A stretch of DNA of 38,699 nt from Rodentibacter ratti (lineage in GTDB: Bacteria; Pseudomonadota; Gammaproteobacteria; Enterobacterales; Pasteurellaceae), in assembly GCF_002000485.1 (NCBI RefSeq), contig NZ_MLAJ01000008.1:1-38699 (forward strand), written 5' to 3'. The notes under the pieces are model-generated. The model saw only the letters and a list, made by a program, of their open reading frames with translations, was not told where the DNA came from and did no database searches. Positions 18,373 through 25,851 of this stretch are shown in pieces; the first letter of the stretch is position 1; every line of letters starts with the position of its first letter. The position numbers and the translations under genes are program-made.

Positions 18373-18456
18373 CATGGATTTTTAACCGTTAAAACCGGAA
18401 AAGAAAATCAACGGAAAACCAACCGCACTTTTAACCTTTTATTAAGGAAAAACAAA
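18373..18456 (+). other. hsdS leader
   Basis: Non-coding. It holds a perfect 7-base inverted repeat with one central base (TTTTAAC at 18380-18386, GTTAAAA at 18388-18394), an exact uptake core (18422-18430), and a TTAAGGAAAA ribosome site for hsdS. I see no convincing sigma-70 promoter between the terminator at 18249 and hsdS. Confidence 0.5.
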
Positions 18457-19710
18457 ATGAATAACGAAAAAAAACTTGTACCAAAATTACGTTTTCCCGA
18501 ATTTACTGACGCTTGGGAACAGAGGAAGTTGGGGGAGTTTGGTCATGCAACATCAGGAACATCATTAGAAGATGAGTTTACAACTGATGGAAAATACAAA
18601 GTAATTAGTATTGGGTCATATTCTGAAAATAGTACTTATACTGATCAAGGCATTAGAATTAATAAAACCGAAAAATCGATTAAACGAATTCTTAATAAAA
18701 ATGATTTAACAATGGTACTAAATGATAAAACAAGTACTGGGAATATTATTGGTAGAGTTTTGCTTATAGATCAAGATAATACCTATGTATATAACCAACG
18801 AACTCAAAGAGTTGAAGTAGATCTTAAAAACTTTTTACCAATGTTTTTATATCAGTTATTGAATGCAGACCACATCAGAAAAAAGATTGTTTTTTCATCT
18901 CAAGGAAACACACAAATTTATGTCAATTGGTCAAGTATTAGTAAATTAACTTATTGGATTCCAACTTCATTACAAGAACAGCAAAAAATCGGCGCATTTT
19001 TCACCGCACTTGATCGCTACATCACCATTCATCAGCGTAAGTTAGAAAACGTGAAAAAATTGAAAAAATCGCTGCTACAAAAAATGTTCCCAAAAAATGA
19101 TCAAAAATTTCCGGAGATTCGTTTTCCTGAATTTACTTACGCTTGGGAACAGAGGAAGTTGGGGGATGTGGCTAATATAACCTCTGGATTTACTGGAGAT
19201 TCAGAGTTATACGATGGTCTTTATCGATTGACAAGGATTGAAACAATCTCTGATGGTGTAGTTAATAGTACTAGAGTTGGTTTCTCAAATATTAAACCAG
19301 AAAGTAAATATTTATTAAAGAAAGGAGATATATTATTTAGTAATATAAATTCTTTAAAACATATTGGTAAAACAGCCATTTTTGAAGAAAATATTGAGTT
19401 ATTTCATGGAATTAATCTATTAAGAATAATTGCCAATAAAAATATTATCCCTTATTTTCTTTATTACAGCTTAAATACAGTGCAAAAATTAAAGTGGGCT
19501 AAAGCACATGCTAATCAAGCAGTCAATCAAGCATCTATTAATCAGACAGAATTAAAAAGTCAGCCATTTTTCATCCCTATTGATAGACAAGAACAACAAA
19601 AAATCGGCGCATTTTTCACCGCACTTGATCGCTACATCACCATTCATCAGCGTAAGTTAGAAAACGTGAAAAAATTGAAAAAATCACTCTTACAGCAAAT
19701 ATTTGTTTAA
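18457..19710 (+). CDS. hsdS: Type I restriction-modification specificity subunit (expressed, two TRDs)
   Basis: DNA-recognition subunit that sets the target of both methylation and cleavage. 417 aa. TRD1 follows the opening repeat (WEQRKLG from residue 20) and ends at the first spacer repeat (QEQQKIGAFFTALDRY, about 173-205). TRD2 follows the second WEQRKLG (from 230) and ends at an almost identical spacer (378-410). The repeats are nearly perfect at DNA level and recur in two silent cassettes downstream, so the gene is built for domain exchange. It is first in an hsdS-fic-hsdM run, an unusual order since hsdS normally follows hsdM. No frameshift is visible; the gene is intact in this orientation. 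Confidence 0.95.
   Translation: MNNEKKLVPKLRFPEFTDAWEQRKLGEFGHATSGTSLEDEFTTDGKYKVISIGSYSENSTYTDQGIRINKTEKSIKRILNKNDLTMVLNDKTSTGNIIGRVLLIDQDNTYVYNQRTQRVEVDLKNFLPMFLYQLLNADHIRKKIVFSSQGNTQIYVNWSSISKLTYWIPTSLQEQQKIGAFFTALDRYITIHQRKLENVKKLKKSLLQKMFPKNDQKFPEIRFPEFTYAWEQRKLGDVANITSGFTGDSELYDGLYRLTRIETISDGVVNSTRVGFSNIKPESKYLLKKGDILFSNINSLKHIGKTAIFEENIELFHGINLLRIIANKNIIPYFLYYSLNTVQKLKWAKAHANQAVNQASINQTELKSQPFFIPIDRQEQQKIGAFFTALDRYITIHQRKLENVKKLKKSLLQQIFV
18512..18536 (+). repeat. TRD-opening repeat, copy 1 (hsdS TRD1)
   Basis: 25-bp repeat encoding the TWEQRKLG-type segment. It is identical at 19142-19166 and, inverted, at 23933-23957; the copy at 22022-22046 has one mismatch. Copies 1 and 2 match over a longer stretch (18490-18536 versus 19120-19166) with two differences. 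Confidence 0.95.
18973..19070 (+). repeat. TRD-closing (central spacer) repeat, copy 1
   Basis: 98-bp repeat nearly identical to 19588-19685 (one difference seen), and to 22405-22474 and 23439-23508 over about 70 bp. Contains an exact uptake core at 19003-19011. Confidence 0.95.
19142..19166 (+). repeat. TRD-opening repeat, copy 2 (hsdS TRD2)
   Basis: Second exact 25-bp copy, direct to copy 1 and inverted to the copy in cassette B. Confidence 0.95.
19588..19685 (+). repeat. TRD-closing repeat, copy 2
   Basis: 98-bp direct copy of 18973-19070 at the hsdS 3' end, with an uptake core at 19618-19626. Confidence 0.95.
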
Positions 19711-19722
19711 TAAGGGAAAATT

Positions 19723-20283
19723 ATGACTTATTCCATTGAATATACCAGAGAAATTGACCGTTTAAGCAAAGAAAATGCCTATCGACTTTATGATTCGGGC
19801 GATATTCATCGCTTAGAAGTCGGGACAGTAAAAGGCTTGCAAGACATTCACCGCTATTTATTTCAAGGGCTGTATGATTTTGCCGGTGAAATTCGTGAAT
19901 TAAACATTTCCAAAGGTCATTTTCGCTTTGCCAATGCCCTTTATTTAAAACCGGCATTAAGTGCGGTGGAAAAAATGCCGGAATCAACCTTTGAGCAAAT
20001 CATTGAAAAATATATCGAAATGAACATTATCCATCCTTTTTTAGAAGGAAACGGACGTTCTACCCGAATTTGGTTGGATTTGATTTTTAAGAAAAATCTA
20101 AAAAAAGTCGTAGATTGGCGAAAAGTAGATAAAAAATTGTATTTACAAGCCATGGAACGAAGCCCGATCAATGATTTGGAAATTCGTTTTTTATTGCAAA
20201 ACGCCTTAACGGATCGCATTGATGATCGCAAAATTTTCTTGAAGGGTATTGAGCAATCTTATTATTACGAACAAGCAGAATAA
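19723..20283 (+). CDS. fic: Fic domain protein, class III-like AMP transferase
   Basis: Fic proteins usually transfer AMP from ATP to a target hydroxyl. 186 aa. The catalytic motif HPFLEGNGR is complete (residues 104-112, His104). The C-terminal region ends in SYYYEQ (Ser179, Glu183), matching the SxxxE(G/N) autoinhibitory helix that class III Fics such as Neisseria NmFic carry at the C-terminus, except that Gln replaces Gly/Asn. The flap and TDRIDDR segment before it also resemble NmFic, which modifies DNA gyrase. It lies 12 bases after hsdS and 45 before hsdM, inside the restriction operon. An uptake core lies within it. The target here is unknown. Confidence 0.9.
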   Translation: MTYSIEYTREIDRLSKENAYRLYDSGDIHRLEVGTVKGLQDIHRYLFQGLYDFAGEIRELNISKGHFRFANALYLKPALSAVEKMPESTFEQIIEKYIEMNIIHPFLEGNGRSTRIWLDLIFKKNLKKVVDWRKVDKKLYLQAMERSPINDLEIRFLLQNALTDRIDDRKIFLKGIEQSYYYEQAE

Positions 20284-20328
20284 AGTGCGGTTGAAAAATA
20301 AAGAATTTTTAATAGAGGAATCAAAAAA

Positions 20329-21942
20329 ATGAGTAATGTACAAACCATCACCGGTAAACTTTGGGCAATGGCAAATGAGCTACGCGGCACAATGGACGCA
20401 TCAGAATATAAAAACTATATTCTTGCCTTTATGTTTTATCGTTATTTATCAAAACATCAGGAACAATATTTGGTGGATAACCACCTTTTAGACCTTGCAC
20501 CTGAACAAAATGTGAATGACGCTTATGTAGCCCAAGCCACAGGTGAAGAATTACAAGATTATTTAGAGGATATTTCAGCCAGCCTTGGCTATGCCATTAA
20601 CCCTGAAGATACTTGGGATTCATTAATGCAGAAAATTCACAATGCTGAAGTGATGCCAAGTGATTATCAAACCTTATTTGATAATTTCAACCAGAATGCC
20701 AATTTAAATGAAGATGCGGTGGTGGATTTTCGCGGAGTCTTTAATGATTTGAACTTGGGGGATTCTCGCTTAGGAAATTCCACCAACGAACGCGCGAAAT
20801 CTTTAGGTAATATTGTGAAATTGGTGGATGAGGTTGAATATAAAGACGATAACGGTCGGGATATCCTAGGTGAAATTTATGAATATTTGATCGGGCAATT
20901 TGCCGCCAATGCCGGTAAAAAAGGTGGGGAATTTTATACGCCTCACCAAGTCTCCAAAATTTTAGCGAAGTTAGTGACGCTTGATGTAGCGGATAATCAA
21001 GATAATTTCTTGGTTTACGACCCAACAATGGGCTCCGGTTCTTTATTATTGACCGTAGGGAATGAATTGCCAAAATCGAAACCAATTAAATATTACGGGC
21101 AAGAATTGAACACGACGACATACAACCTGGCACGTATGAATTTAATGATGCACGGTGTCTCTTATAAAAATATGACGCTCTCCAATGCCGACACTTTGGA
21201 AAGCGATTGGCCGGATGGGGTTGATGCACAAGGTATCGATCAACCTTTATGCCGTTTTGATGCGGTGGTGGCAAATCCGCCTTATTCCGCCAATTGGGAC
21301 AATCACGAACGGAAATTAAAAGATGCCCGTTTCCAACCCTTTGGCGTACTTGCCCCTGCCTCAAAAGCGGATTTTGCCTTTATTTTGCATAGCTTGTACC
21401 ACTTAGGCGAGCAAGGCACCATGGCAATTGTTCTTCCACACGGCGTGCTGTTCCGTGGCGCAGCAGAAGGAAAAATTCGTAAAGCATTGATTGGTGATAA
21501 CACCGCCAACGCGCAAGGAAATTATTTAGATGCGGTGATTGGTCTGCCGGCAAATTTATTCTACGGCACGAGCATCCCAACTACGATTTTAGTCTTTAAG
21601 AAAAACCGGAAAAATAAGGATATTTTGTTTATTGATGCAAGCCAAGATTTTGAAAAAAGTAAAAATCAAAACCGTTTAACGGACGAACAAGTCCAAAAAA
21701 TTATTGAGACTTACCAAGCCCGTCAGAATGTTGAAAAATATGCTTATGTTGCCTCAATCGAGGAAATTATTGAGAACGACTACAACCTCAATATTCCTCG
21801 TTATGTTGATACCTTTGAGGAAGAAGAGGAAATTGATATTAACGAAGTGCTAAAGCAGCTCAATCAAGACGAGCAAGAAATAAAACAATTGGAAAAAGAA
21901 ATCAACGAACAGCTCAAACTGCTAGGAATTGAACTCCCATAA
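20329..21942 (+). CDS. hsdM: Type I restriction-modification DNA methyltransferase, M subunit
   Basis: N6-adenine methyltransferase subunit; two copies with HsdS make the methylase and with HsdR the restriction complex. 537 aa, in the EcoR124 (type IC) range. The N-terminal helical domain (ITGKLWAMANELRGTMDASEYKNYIL split over the first 30 residues) is typical. SAM-binding motif DPTMGSG is at 231-237 and the catalytic NPPY at 316-319. The C-terminal helix (about 500-535) is Glu/Lys-rich. Ribosome site GAGGAA before ATG 20329. It is followed immediately by a strong terminator, so the silent hsdS cassette downstream is not in the transcript. Confidence 0.97.
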   Translation: MSNVQTITGKLWAMANELRGTMDASEYKNYILAFMFYRYLSKHQEQYLVDNHLLDLAPEQNVNDAYVAQATGEELQDYLEDISASLGYAINPEDTWDSLMQKIHNAEVMPSDYQTLFDNFNQNANLNEDAVVDFRGVFNDLNLGDSRLGNSTNERAKSLGNIVKLVDEVEYKDDNGRDILGEIYEYLIGQFAANAGKKGGEFYTPHQVSKILAKLVTLDVADNQDNFLVYDPTMGSGSLLLTVGNELPKSKPIKYYGQELNTTTYNLARMNLMMHGVSYKNMTLSNADTLESDWPDGVDAQGIDQPLCRFDAVVANPPYSANWDNHERKLKDARFQPFGVLAPASKADFAFILHSLYHLGEQGTMAIVLPHGVLFRGAAEGKIRKALIGDNTANAQGNYLDAVIGLPANLFYGTSIPTTILVFKKNRKNKDILFIDASQDFEKSKNQNRLTDEQVQKIIETYQARQNVEKYAYVASIEEIIENDYNLNIPRYVDTFEEEEEIDINEVLKQLNQDEQEIKQLEKEINEQLKLLGIELP

Positions 21943-21945
21943 CAC

Positions 21946-21971
21946 AAAAGAGGCAAAAAGCCTCTTTTTTT
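21946..21971 (+). terminator. Terminator after hsdM
   Basis: Nine-base perfect stem AAAAGAGGC (21946-21954) with GCCTCTTTT (21960-21968), five-base loop, and a T run. It cuts off transcription into silent cassette A. Confidence 0.88.
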
Positions 21972-22021
21972 GTGGAAAAAATCAATAAATTTTCACCTCA
22001 CTTTTGATAAAAGAACTGACG

Positions 22022-22046
22022 CTTGGGAACAGCGGAAGTTGGGGGA
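22022..22046 (+). repeat. TRD-opening repeat, copy 3 (cassette A)
   Basis: Matches the other copies at 24 of 25 bases (AGCGG in place of AGAGG). Confidence 0.93.
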
Positions 22047-22404
22047 TTTCTGTCAAATTGAAACGGGAAAACTAGATGCAAATGCTATGGTTGAAAATGG
22101 AAAATATGATTTTTTCACCTCTGGAATAAAAAAATATAAAATTGATCATTATGCTTTTACTGGACCGGCTATCACTATTGCAGGTAATGGAGCTACAGTT
22201 GGGTACATGCATTATGCCGATGGGTATTTCAATGCATATCAGCGAACCTATGTTTTGACGCAGTTTAAATCAGAACGAGCATTTTTATTTCAATCAATTA
22301 GTAAAACGTTACCAAAGAAAATACAACAAGAATCTAGAACAGGAAATATTCCTTACATCGTAATGGATATGCTTACTGATTTACTAATAAATATACCAAC
22401 TCTT

Positions 22405-22474
22405 AAAGAACAACAAAAAATCGGCGCATTTTTTACCGCACTTGATCGCTACATCACCATTCATCAGCGTAAGT
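22405..22474 (+). repeat. TRD-closing repeat, copy 3 (cassette A)
   Basis: About 70 bp, truncated at CGTAAGT compared with the expressed gene; uptake core at 22435-22443. Inverted relative to 23439-23508. Confidence 0.93.
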
Positions 22475-22497
22475 GAAAACATCATAGGAGAGATATT

Positions 22498-23424
22498 ATG
22501 CATGAAATAAACCTAAACCAAGAGCTGTTTTATCAATACTATTCACGTTGGATTCATATTTACAAAGAAGGGGCGATTAGAAAAGTGACAATGGCTAAGT
22601 ATTTAATGACATTAGAGTGGCTAAAAAAATTAATCCCCAATCTTTTACTGCGCGATCTTAATCGCATCACTTATCAACAATTACTCAATGATTATGCCTG
22701 TTATCATGAAAGGCAGACCACGATGGATTTTCATCATCAGCTTAAAGGTGCAATTCTTGATGCCGTGGATGAAGGTTTTTTATTAAGAGATCCCACAAGA
22801 AAAGCAATTATCAAAGGTCGCCCGCCACGTTTGAAGAAAACAAAATATCTAAACCAATTTGAACTACATTCATTAATTACGCAATTAAATTTAACGAAAG
22901 AAATCAATTGGGATTGGTTTATCCTATTAATTGCAAAAACCGGCATGCGTTTTTCTGAAGGTTTGGCATTAACGCCAAAAGATTTTGATTTTGCTCGTCA
23001 AACGCTAACGATTAATAAAACTTGGAATTACAAAGATGGTGGTGGTTTTCAGCCGACTAAAAATCGTTCATCAGTACGAAAAATTCCCCTTGATTGGCAA
23101 ACCATTATTCAATTTGCAGAATTAATTAAAAACAAACCTGAAGAACAACCGATTTTTGTTAGTAAAAGGATTTTTAATTCAACGGTGAATGATATTCTTA
23201 TTCGTCGCTGCAAAAAAGCCAATATTCCTATTATTTCATTACATGGATTACGACATACCCATGCATCACTGCTATTATTCGCCGGCGTATCAATTGCAAG
23301 TGTTGCAAGGCGTTTGGGACATTCAAATATGACGACAACCCAAAAAACATATTTACATATTATTCAAGAGTTGGAAAATCGAGATATTGATCTCGTAATG
23401 CGTTCATTATCAAATTTAAGCTAA
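22498..23424 (+). CDS. Tyrosine site-specific recombinase, probable hsdS inverting enzyme
   Basis: 308 aa phage-integrase-type recombinase. All catalytic residues are visible: Arg151 (TGMRFSEG), Lys188, His249-x-x-Arg252 (HGLRHTH), His275 (RRLGHSN) and Tyr285 (QKTYLHI). The N-terminal half looks like a SAM-like core-binding domain (MAKYLMTLEWLKKLI). It is flanked by oppositely oriented hsdS cassettes, as are the recombinases (CreX/PsrA type) of inverting type I systems in Streptococcus pneumoniae. That makes hsdS domain shuffling the most likely role. Ribosome site AGGAGA before ATG 22498. It could alternatively be a remnant integrase of the island, but the location argues for inversion. Confidence 0.9.
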   Translation: MHEINLNQELFYQYYSRWIHIYKEGAIRKVTMAKYLMTLEWLKKLIPNLLLRDLNRITYQQLLNDYACYHERQTTMDFHHQLKGAILDAVDEGFLLRDPTRKAIIKGRPPRLKKTKYLNQFELHSLITQLNLTKEINWDWFILLIAKTGMRFSEGLALTPKDFDFARQTLTINKTWNYKDGGGFQPTKNRSSVRKIPLDWQTIIQFAELIKNKPEEQPIFVSKRIFNSTVNDILIRRCKKANIPIISLHGLRHTHASLLLFAGVSIASVARRLGHSNMTTTQKTYLHIIQELENRDIDLVMRSLSNLS

Positions 23425-23438
23425 CTTTATTCTATATC

Positions 23439-23508
23439 ACTTACGCTGATGAATGGTGATGTAGCGATCAAGTGCGGTGAAAAATGTGCCGATTTTTTGT
23501 TGTTCTTG
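23439..23508 (-). repeat. TRD-closing repeat, copy 4 (cassette B)
   Basis: Inverted 70-bp copy truncated at the same CGTAAGT position as copy 3; uptake core at 23470-23478. Confidence 0.93.
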
Positions 23509-23932
23509 GTAATGAGGAAAATTAACTAGACCGATTAGTGCATTATCATCACTTACTTTCATATCATTTTTAGCTCCTTTGTTTACCAAAGGTTTTAGAT
23601 AACGATTTAATCTATCATTAGATTCAAAGTAATATTGGACAAAAATAGAATCTGTATTTGAGTTTGGTTTATAAATAGCATATAGGGTTGAAACAATGCC
23701 AGTAGAACCTTTGTTAGTTTTTATAATGCCGTAAGGATTAGCTTTTAATGGTGATTTTGTGTAAACAATATCTCCTGTATTTACTATTCCATAATTAGAA
23801 ACTGATGCCCCTGCAAATGATCTTCCTTGAAAATCAATTTGATTAACTATTCCAACATCACCGGATACCGATAAAACATCACTTTTAGAAAATTGATTAT
23901 TTATATTTTTTTCAGATGAAGTTTGTATATAT

Positions 23933-23957
23933 TCCCCCAACTTCCTCTGTTCCCAAG
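23933..23957 (-). repeat. TRD-opening repeat, copy 4 (cassette B, inverted)
   Basis: Exact 25-bp inverted match to copies 1 and 2; homology continues for about nine more bases with two mismatches. Confidence 0.95.
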
Positions 23958-24153
23958 TGTGAGTTTCTTTACAAAGGATCGTGAACAATTATGCCCATTT
24001 CCTCAATTATGGGAGCATTGTAAATAAAAATGAACATTTATAGATGAATATAGCTACACCAATACGCTGTCTAAAATTGATGTGCAGTAAAATACTCTCT
24101 ATTAGAGTGATTTTTCCCTCTGTGGTAAAATTCGCAAAAATTTGAGGCTTATT

Positions 24154-25758
24154 ATGACAACCTGGATGACCCCTTCTTTTCTTACACTTCTTGGTGTATC
24201 GCTCTTTATTCTGATTATTCTCTGTTTTCTACTCGCCCGTCGTTCGCGCGATGTGCAAGAATTACAGCAGGATTTGAATAAAACCAATTATGACTTTAAT
24301 CAACTTGCCGAGCGTTTTGATTTGCTCAATCAACAAAAAAATCTTTTGGAGCAGCGCGCCGTGAAAGCCCAAACAGAAAGCGAAGGATTGCAAATTCGTT
24401 TAGCTGAACGTGATGAAAAAATTGCTTATCTTGCTAAAGAATTAGATGAGGAGCAGGCTCGCAATGAACAAATCGCCGCACAGATCACCGCATTGAAAGA
24501 GCGTTTTGGTATTGCCTCTGCACAAGCGGAAAGCTTGCAAAATCAACTACACCAAAGCCAAAGTCATCTATTACGCAAAGAACAAGAACAACAAAATTTA
24601 ACGGAAAAATTGACCGCACTTTCACAAGAATTGACCGGATTAAAAACCACCTTGGCGGAAAAAGAAAAACATTTTGCCGAACAGCAGCAAAATATTGAAC
24701 AATCGAAACAGCAACTTGGCATTGAATTTCAAAATCTCGCCAATCGCATTTTGGATGAAAAAAGTCGATCTTTTAATCAAACCAACCAAACTGCTTTGGA
24801 AACGTTGCTCAAGCCTTTTCGTGAACAAATTGAAGGTTTCCAAAAACGGGTGAATGAAATCCACTCTGAATCACTAAAAGGCAATGCCGGTTTAGAAGCA
24901 GAAATTAAGAAAGTATTGGAAATCGGCTTAAATATGTCGCAAGAGGCGAATAATTTAACTTCCGCATTAAAAGGTGAAAAGAAAACCCTGGGTAACTGGG
25001 GCGAAGTTCAATTAGAACGAGCGCTACAACTTGCCGGTTTGATTGAAAATGTTCACTACAGCGCACAAGCCCATTTTAAAGATGAACAAGGCTGGCGGAA
25101 TTATCCTGATTTTGTGCTGAATTTACCCGATGAAAAACACCTCATTATTGATAGCAAAATGTCGTTGAATGCCTATGAAAGTGCGGTCAATTCTGAAGAT
25201 GATATTGAGCGTGAGCGTTTACTTCGAGAACACATTAAAGCCTTAAAAAATCACATCGATGATTTACACAGAAAGGATTACAGCAACTTAATTGGTATGC
25301 GTAGCCCAAATTTTGTGCTGATGTTTATTGCAGTTGAGCCGGCTTATATTGAGGCATTAAAACAAGATCCGAATCTTTTTAATTATGGCTATGAAAAAAA
25401 TGTCATTATGGTTTCGCACACTACCCTCATGCCGATTTTACGCACAGTGGCAAATTTGTGGCGGATTGAACGAGGCAACGCAGAGGCCAGAGAGATAGCG
25501 GAAAAAGCCGGTGAAATTTATAACCAAATTTGTTTGGTGGCAGAACGCTTGGGGAAATTAGGCAACACACTTTCCACTGTCAGCAACCAATATAACAGCA
25601 CGGTAACAGCACTTGTGGGGCAACAAGGTTTGGTCGGCAAAATAGAACGCTTTAAAGATTTATCCGCCAAAGCCAATAAAACGATGCCAAATGTCGAATT
25701 ATTAAATAATGGCGTTGATTTAAGCCGTTTGTCTTTAATGATTGAGGAAGAAAAATAA
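24154..25758 (+). CDS. rmuC: DNA recombination protein RmuC
   Basis: RmuC limits inversions at short inverted repeats in E. coli; its core resembles a nuclease fold. 534 aa from ATG 24154 with GAGG upstream; the TTG at 24142 is rejected. An N-terminal membrane anchor (PSFLTLLGVSLFILIILCFL, split near residues 6-25) is followed by a long coiled coil (about 35-200), then the RmuC domain (KTLGNWGEVQLERALQLAGL, LIIDSKMSLNAYE, and a following VSHTTLMPILRTVANLW). It lies just outside the restriction island, a noteworthy neighbour for an inverting locus, though RmuC is a core gene. Confidence 0.93.
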   Translation: MTTWMTPSFLTLLGVSLFILIILCFLLARRSRDVQELQQDLNKTNYDFNQLAERFDLLNQQKNLLEQRAVKAQTESEGLQIRLAERDEKIAYLAKELDEEQARNEQIAAQITALKERFGIASAQAESLQNQLHQSQSHLLRKEQEQQNLTEKLTALSQELTGLKTTLAEKEKHFAEQQQNIEQSKQQLGIEFQNLANRILDEKSRSFNQTNQTALETLLKPFREQIEGFQKRVNEIHSESLKGNAGLEAEIKKVLEIGLNMSQEANNLTSALKGEKKTLGNWGEVQLERALQLAGLIENVHYSAQAHFKDEQGWRNYPDFVLNLPDEKHLIIDSKMSLNAYESAVNSEDDIERERLLREHIKALKNHIDDLHRKDYSNLIGMRSPNFVLMFIAVEPAYIEALKQDPNLFNYGYEKNVIMVSHTTLMPILRTVANLWRIERGNAEAREIAEKAGEIYNQICLVAERLGKLGNTLSTVSNQYNSTVTALVGQQGLVGKIERFKDLSAKANKTMPNVELLNNGVDLSRLSLMIEEEK

Positions 25759-25851
25759 ACCTTATCTTTTCTATTGCTATTTTCAAAAAAAATGCTATTT
25801 TTTGGCAGTTTTTTTATTGATTAATCTTTTATAACAAGTTAGGAAAAATGA

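Larger units (their letters stand above)
22015..22476 (+). pseudogene. Silent hsdS cassette A (one TRD, no start codon)
   Basis: A 5'- and 3'-truncated hsdS copy in the same orientation as hsdS. It opens with the shared repeat (WEQRKLG), carries a TRD unlike the other three (QIETGKLDANAMVENGKYDF onward), and ends in the spacer repeat at HQRK followed by TGA, so the C-terminal 17 residues are missing. The upstream open frame begins only with a TTG inside the hsdM terminator, with no ribosome site. It is best read as a donor of a recognition domain rather than an expressed gene. About 150 codons from the conserved Trp to the stop. Confidence 0.88.
23437..23966 (-). pseudogene. Silent hsdS cassette B (one TRD, inverted, no start codon)
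   Basis: An hsdS fragment on the opposite strand to hsdS. It opens with the shared repeat (HTWEQRKLG), continues into a fourth, different TRD (EYIQTSSEKNINNQFSKSDVLSVSGDVG segment onward) and closes with the spacer repeat, ending HQRK plus TGA exactly like cassette A. The preceding in-frame codon that could start it is a TTG with no ribosome site, so it is silent. Its orientation makes it a substrate for inversion with either TRD of hsdS or with cassette A. About 172 codons from the Trp to the stop. Confidence 0.88.

Noticed and set aside
21970-22476. Cassette A as an expressed gene
   Set aside because: The only upstream start is a TTG within the T run of the hsdM terminator, with no ribosome site, so it was called a silent cassette.
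18219-24108. CRISPR array, because of repeated blocks across the region
   Set aside because: The repeats are few, long, coding and separated by hundreds to thousands of bases; they are hsdS domain boundaries.
24094-24115. Terminator ACTCT/AGAGT with T run upstream of rmuC
   Set aside because: The stem is only five bases and A/T-weak, and no gene clearly ends at it; cassette B is silent and on the other strand.
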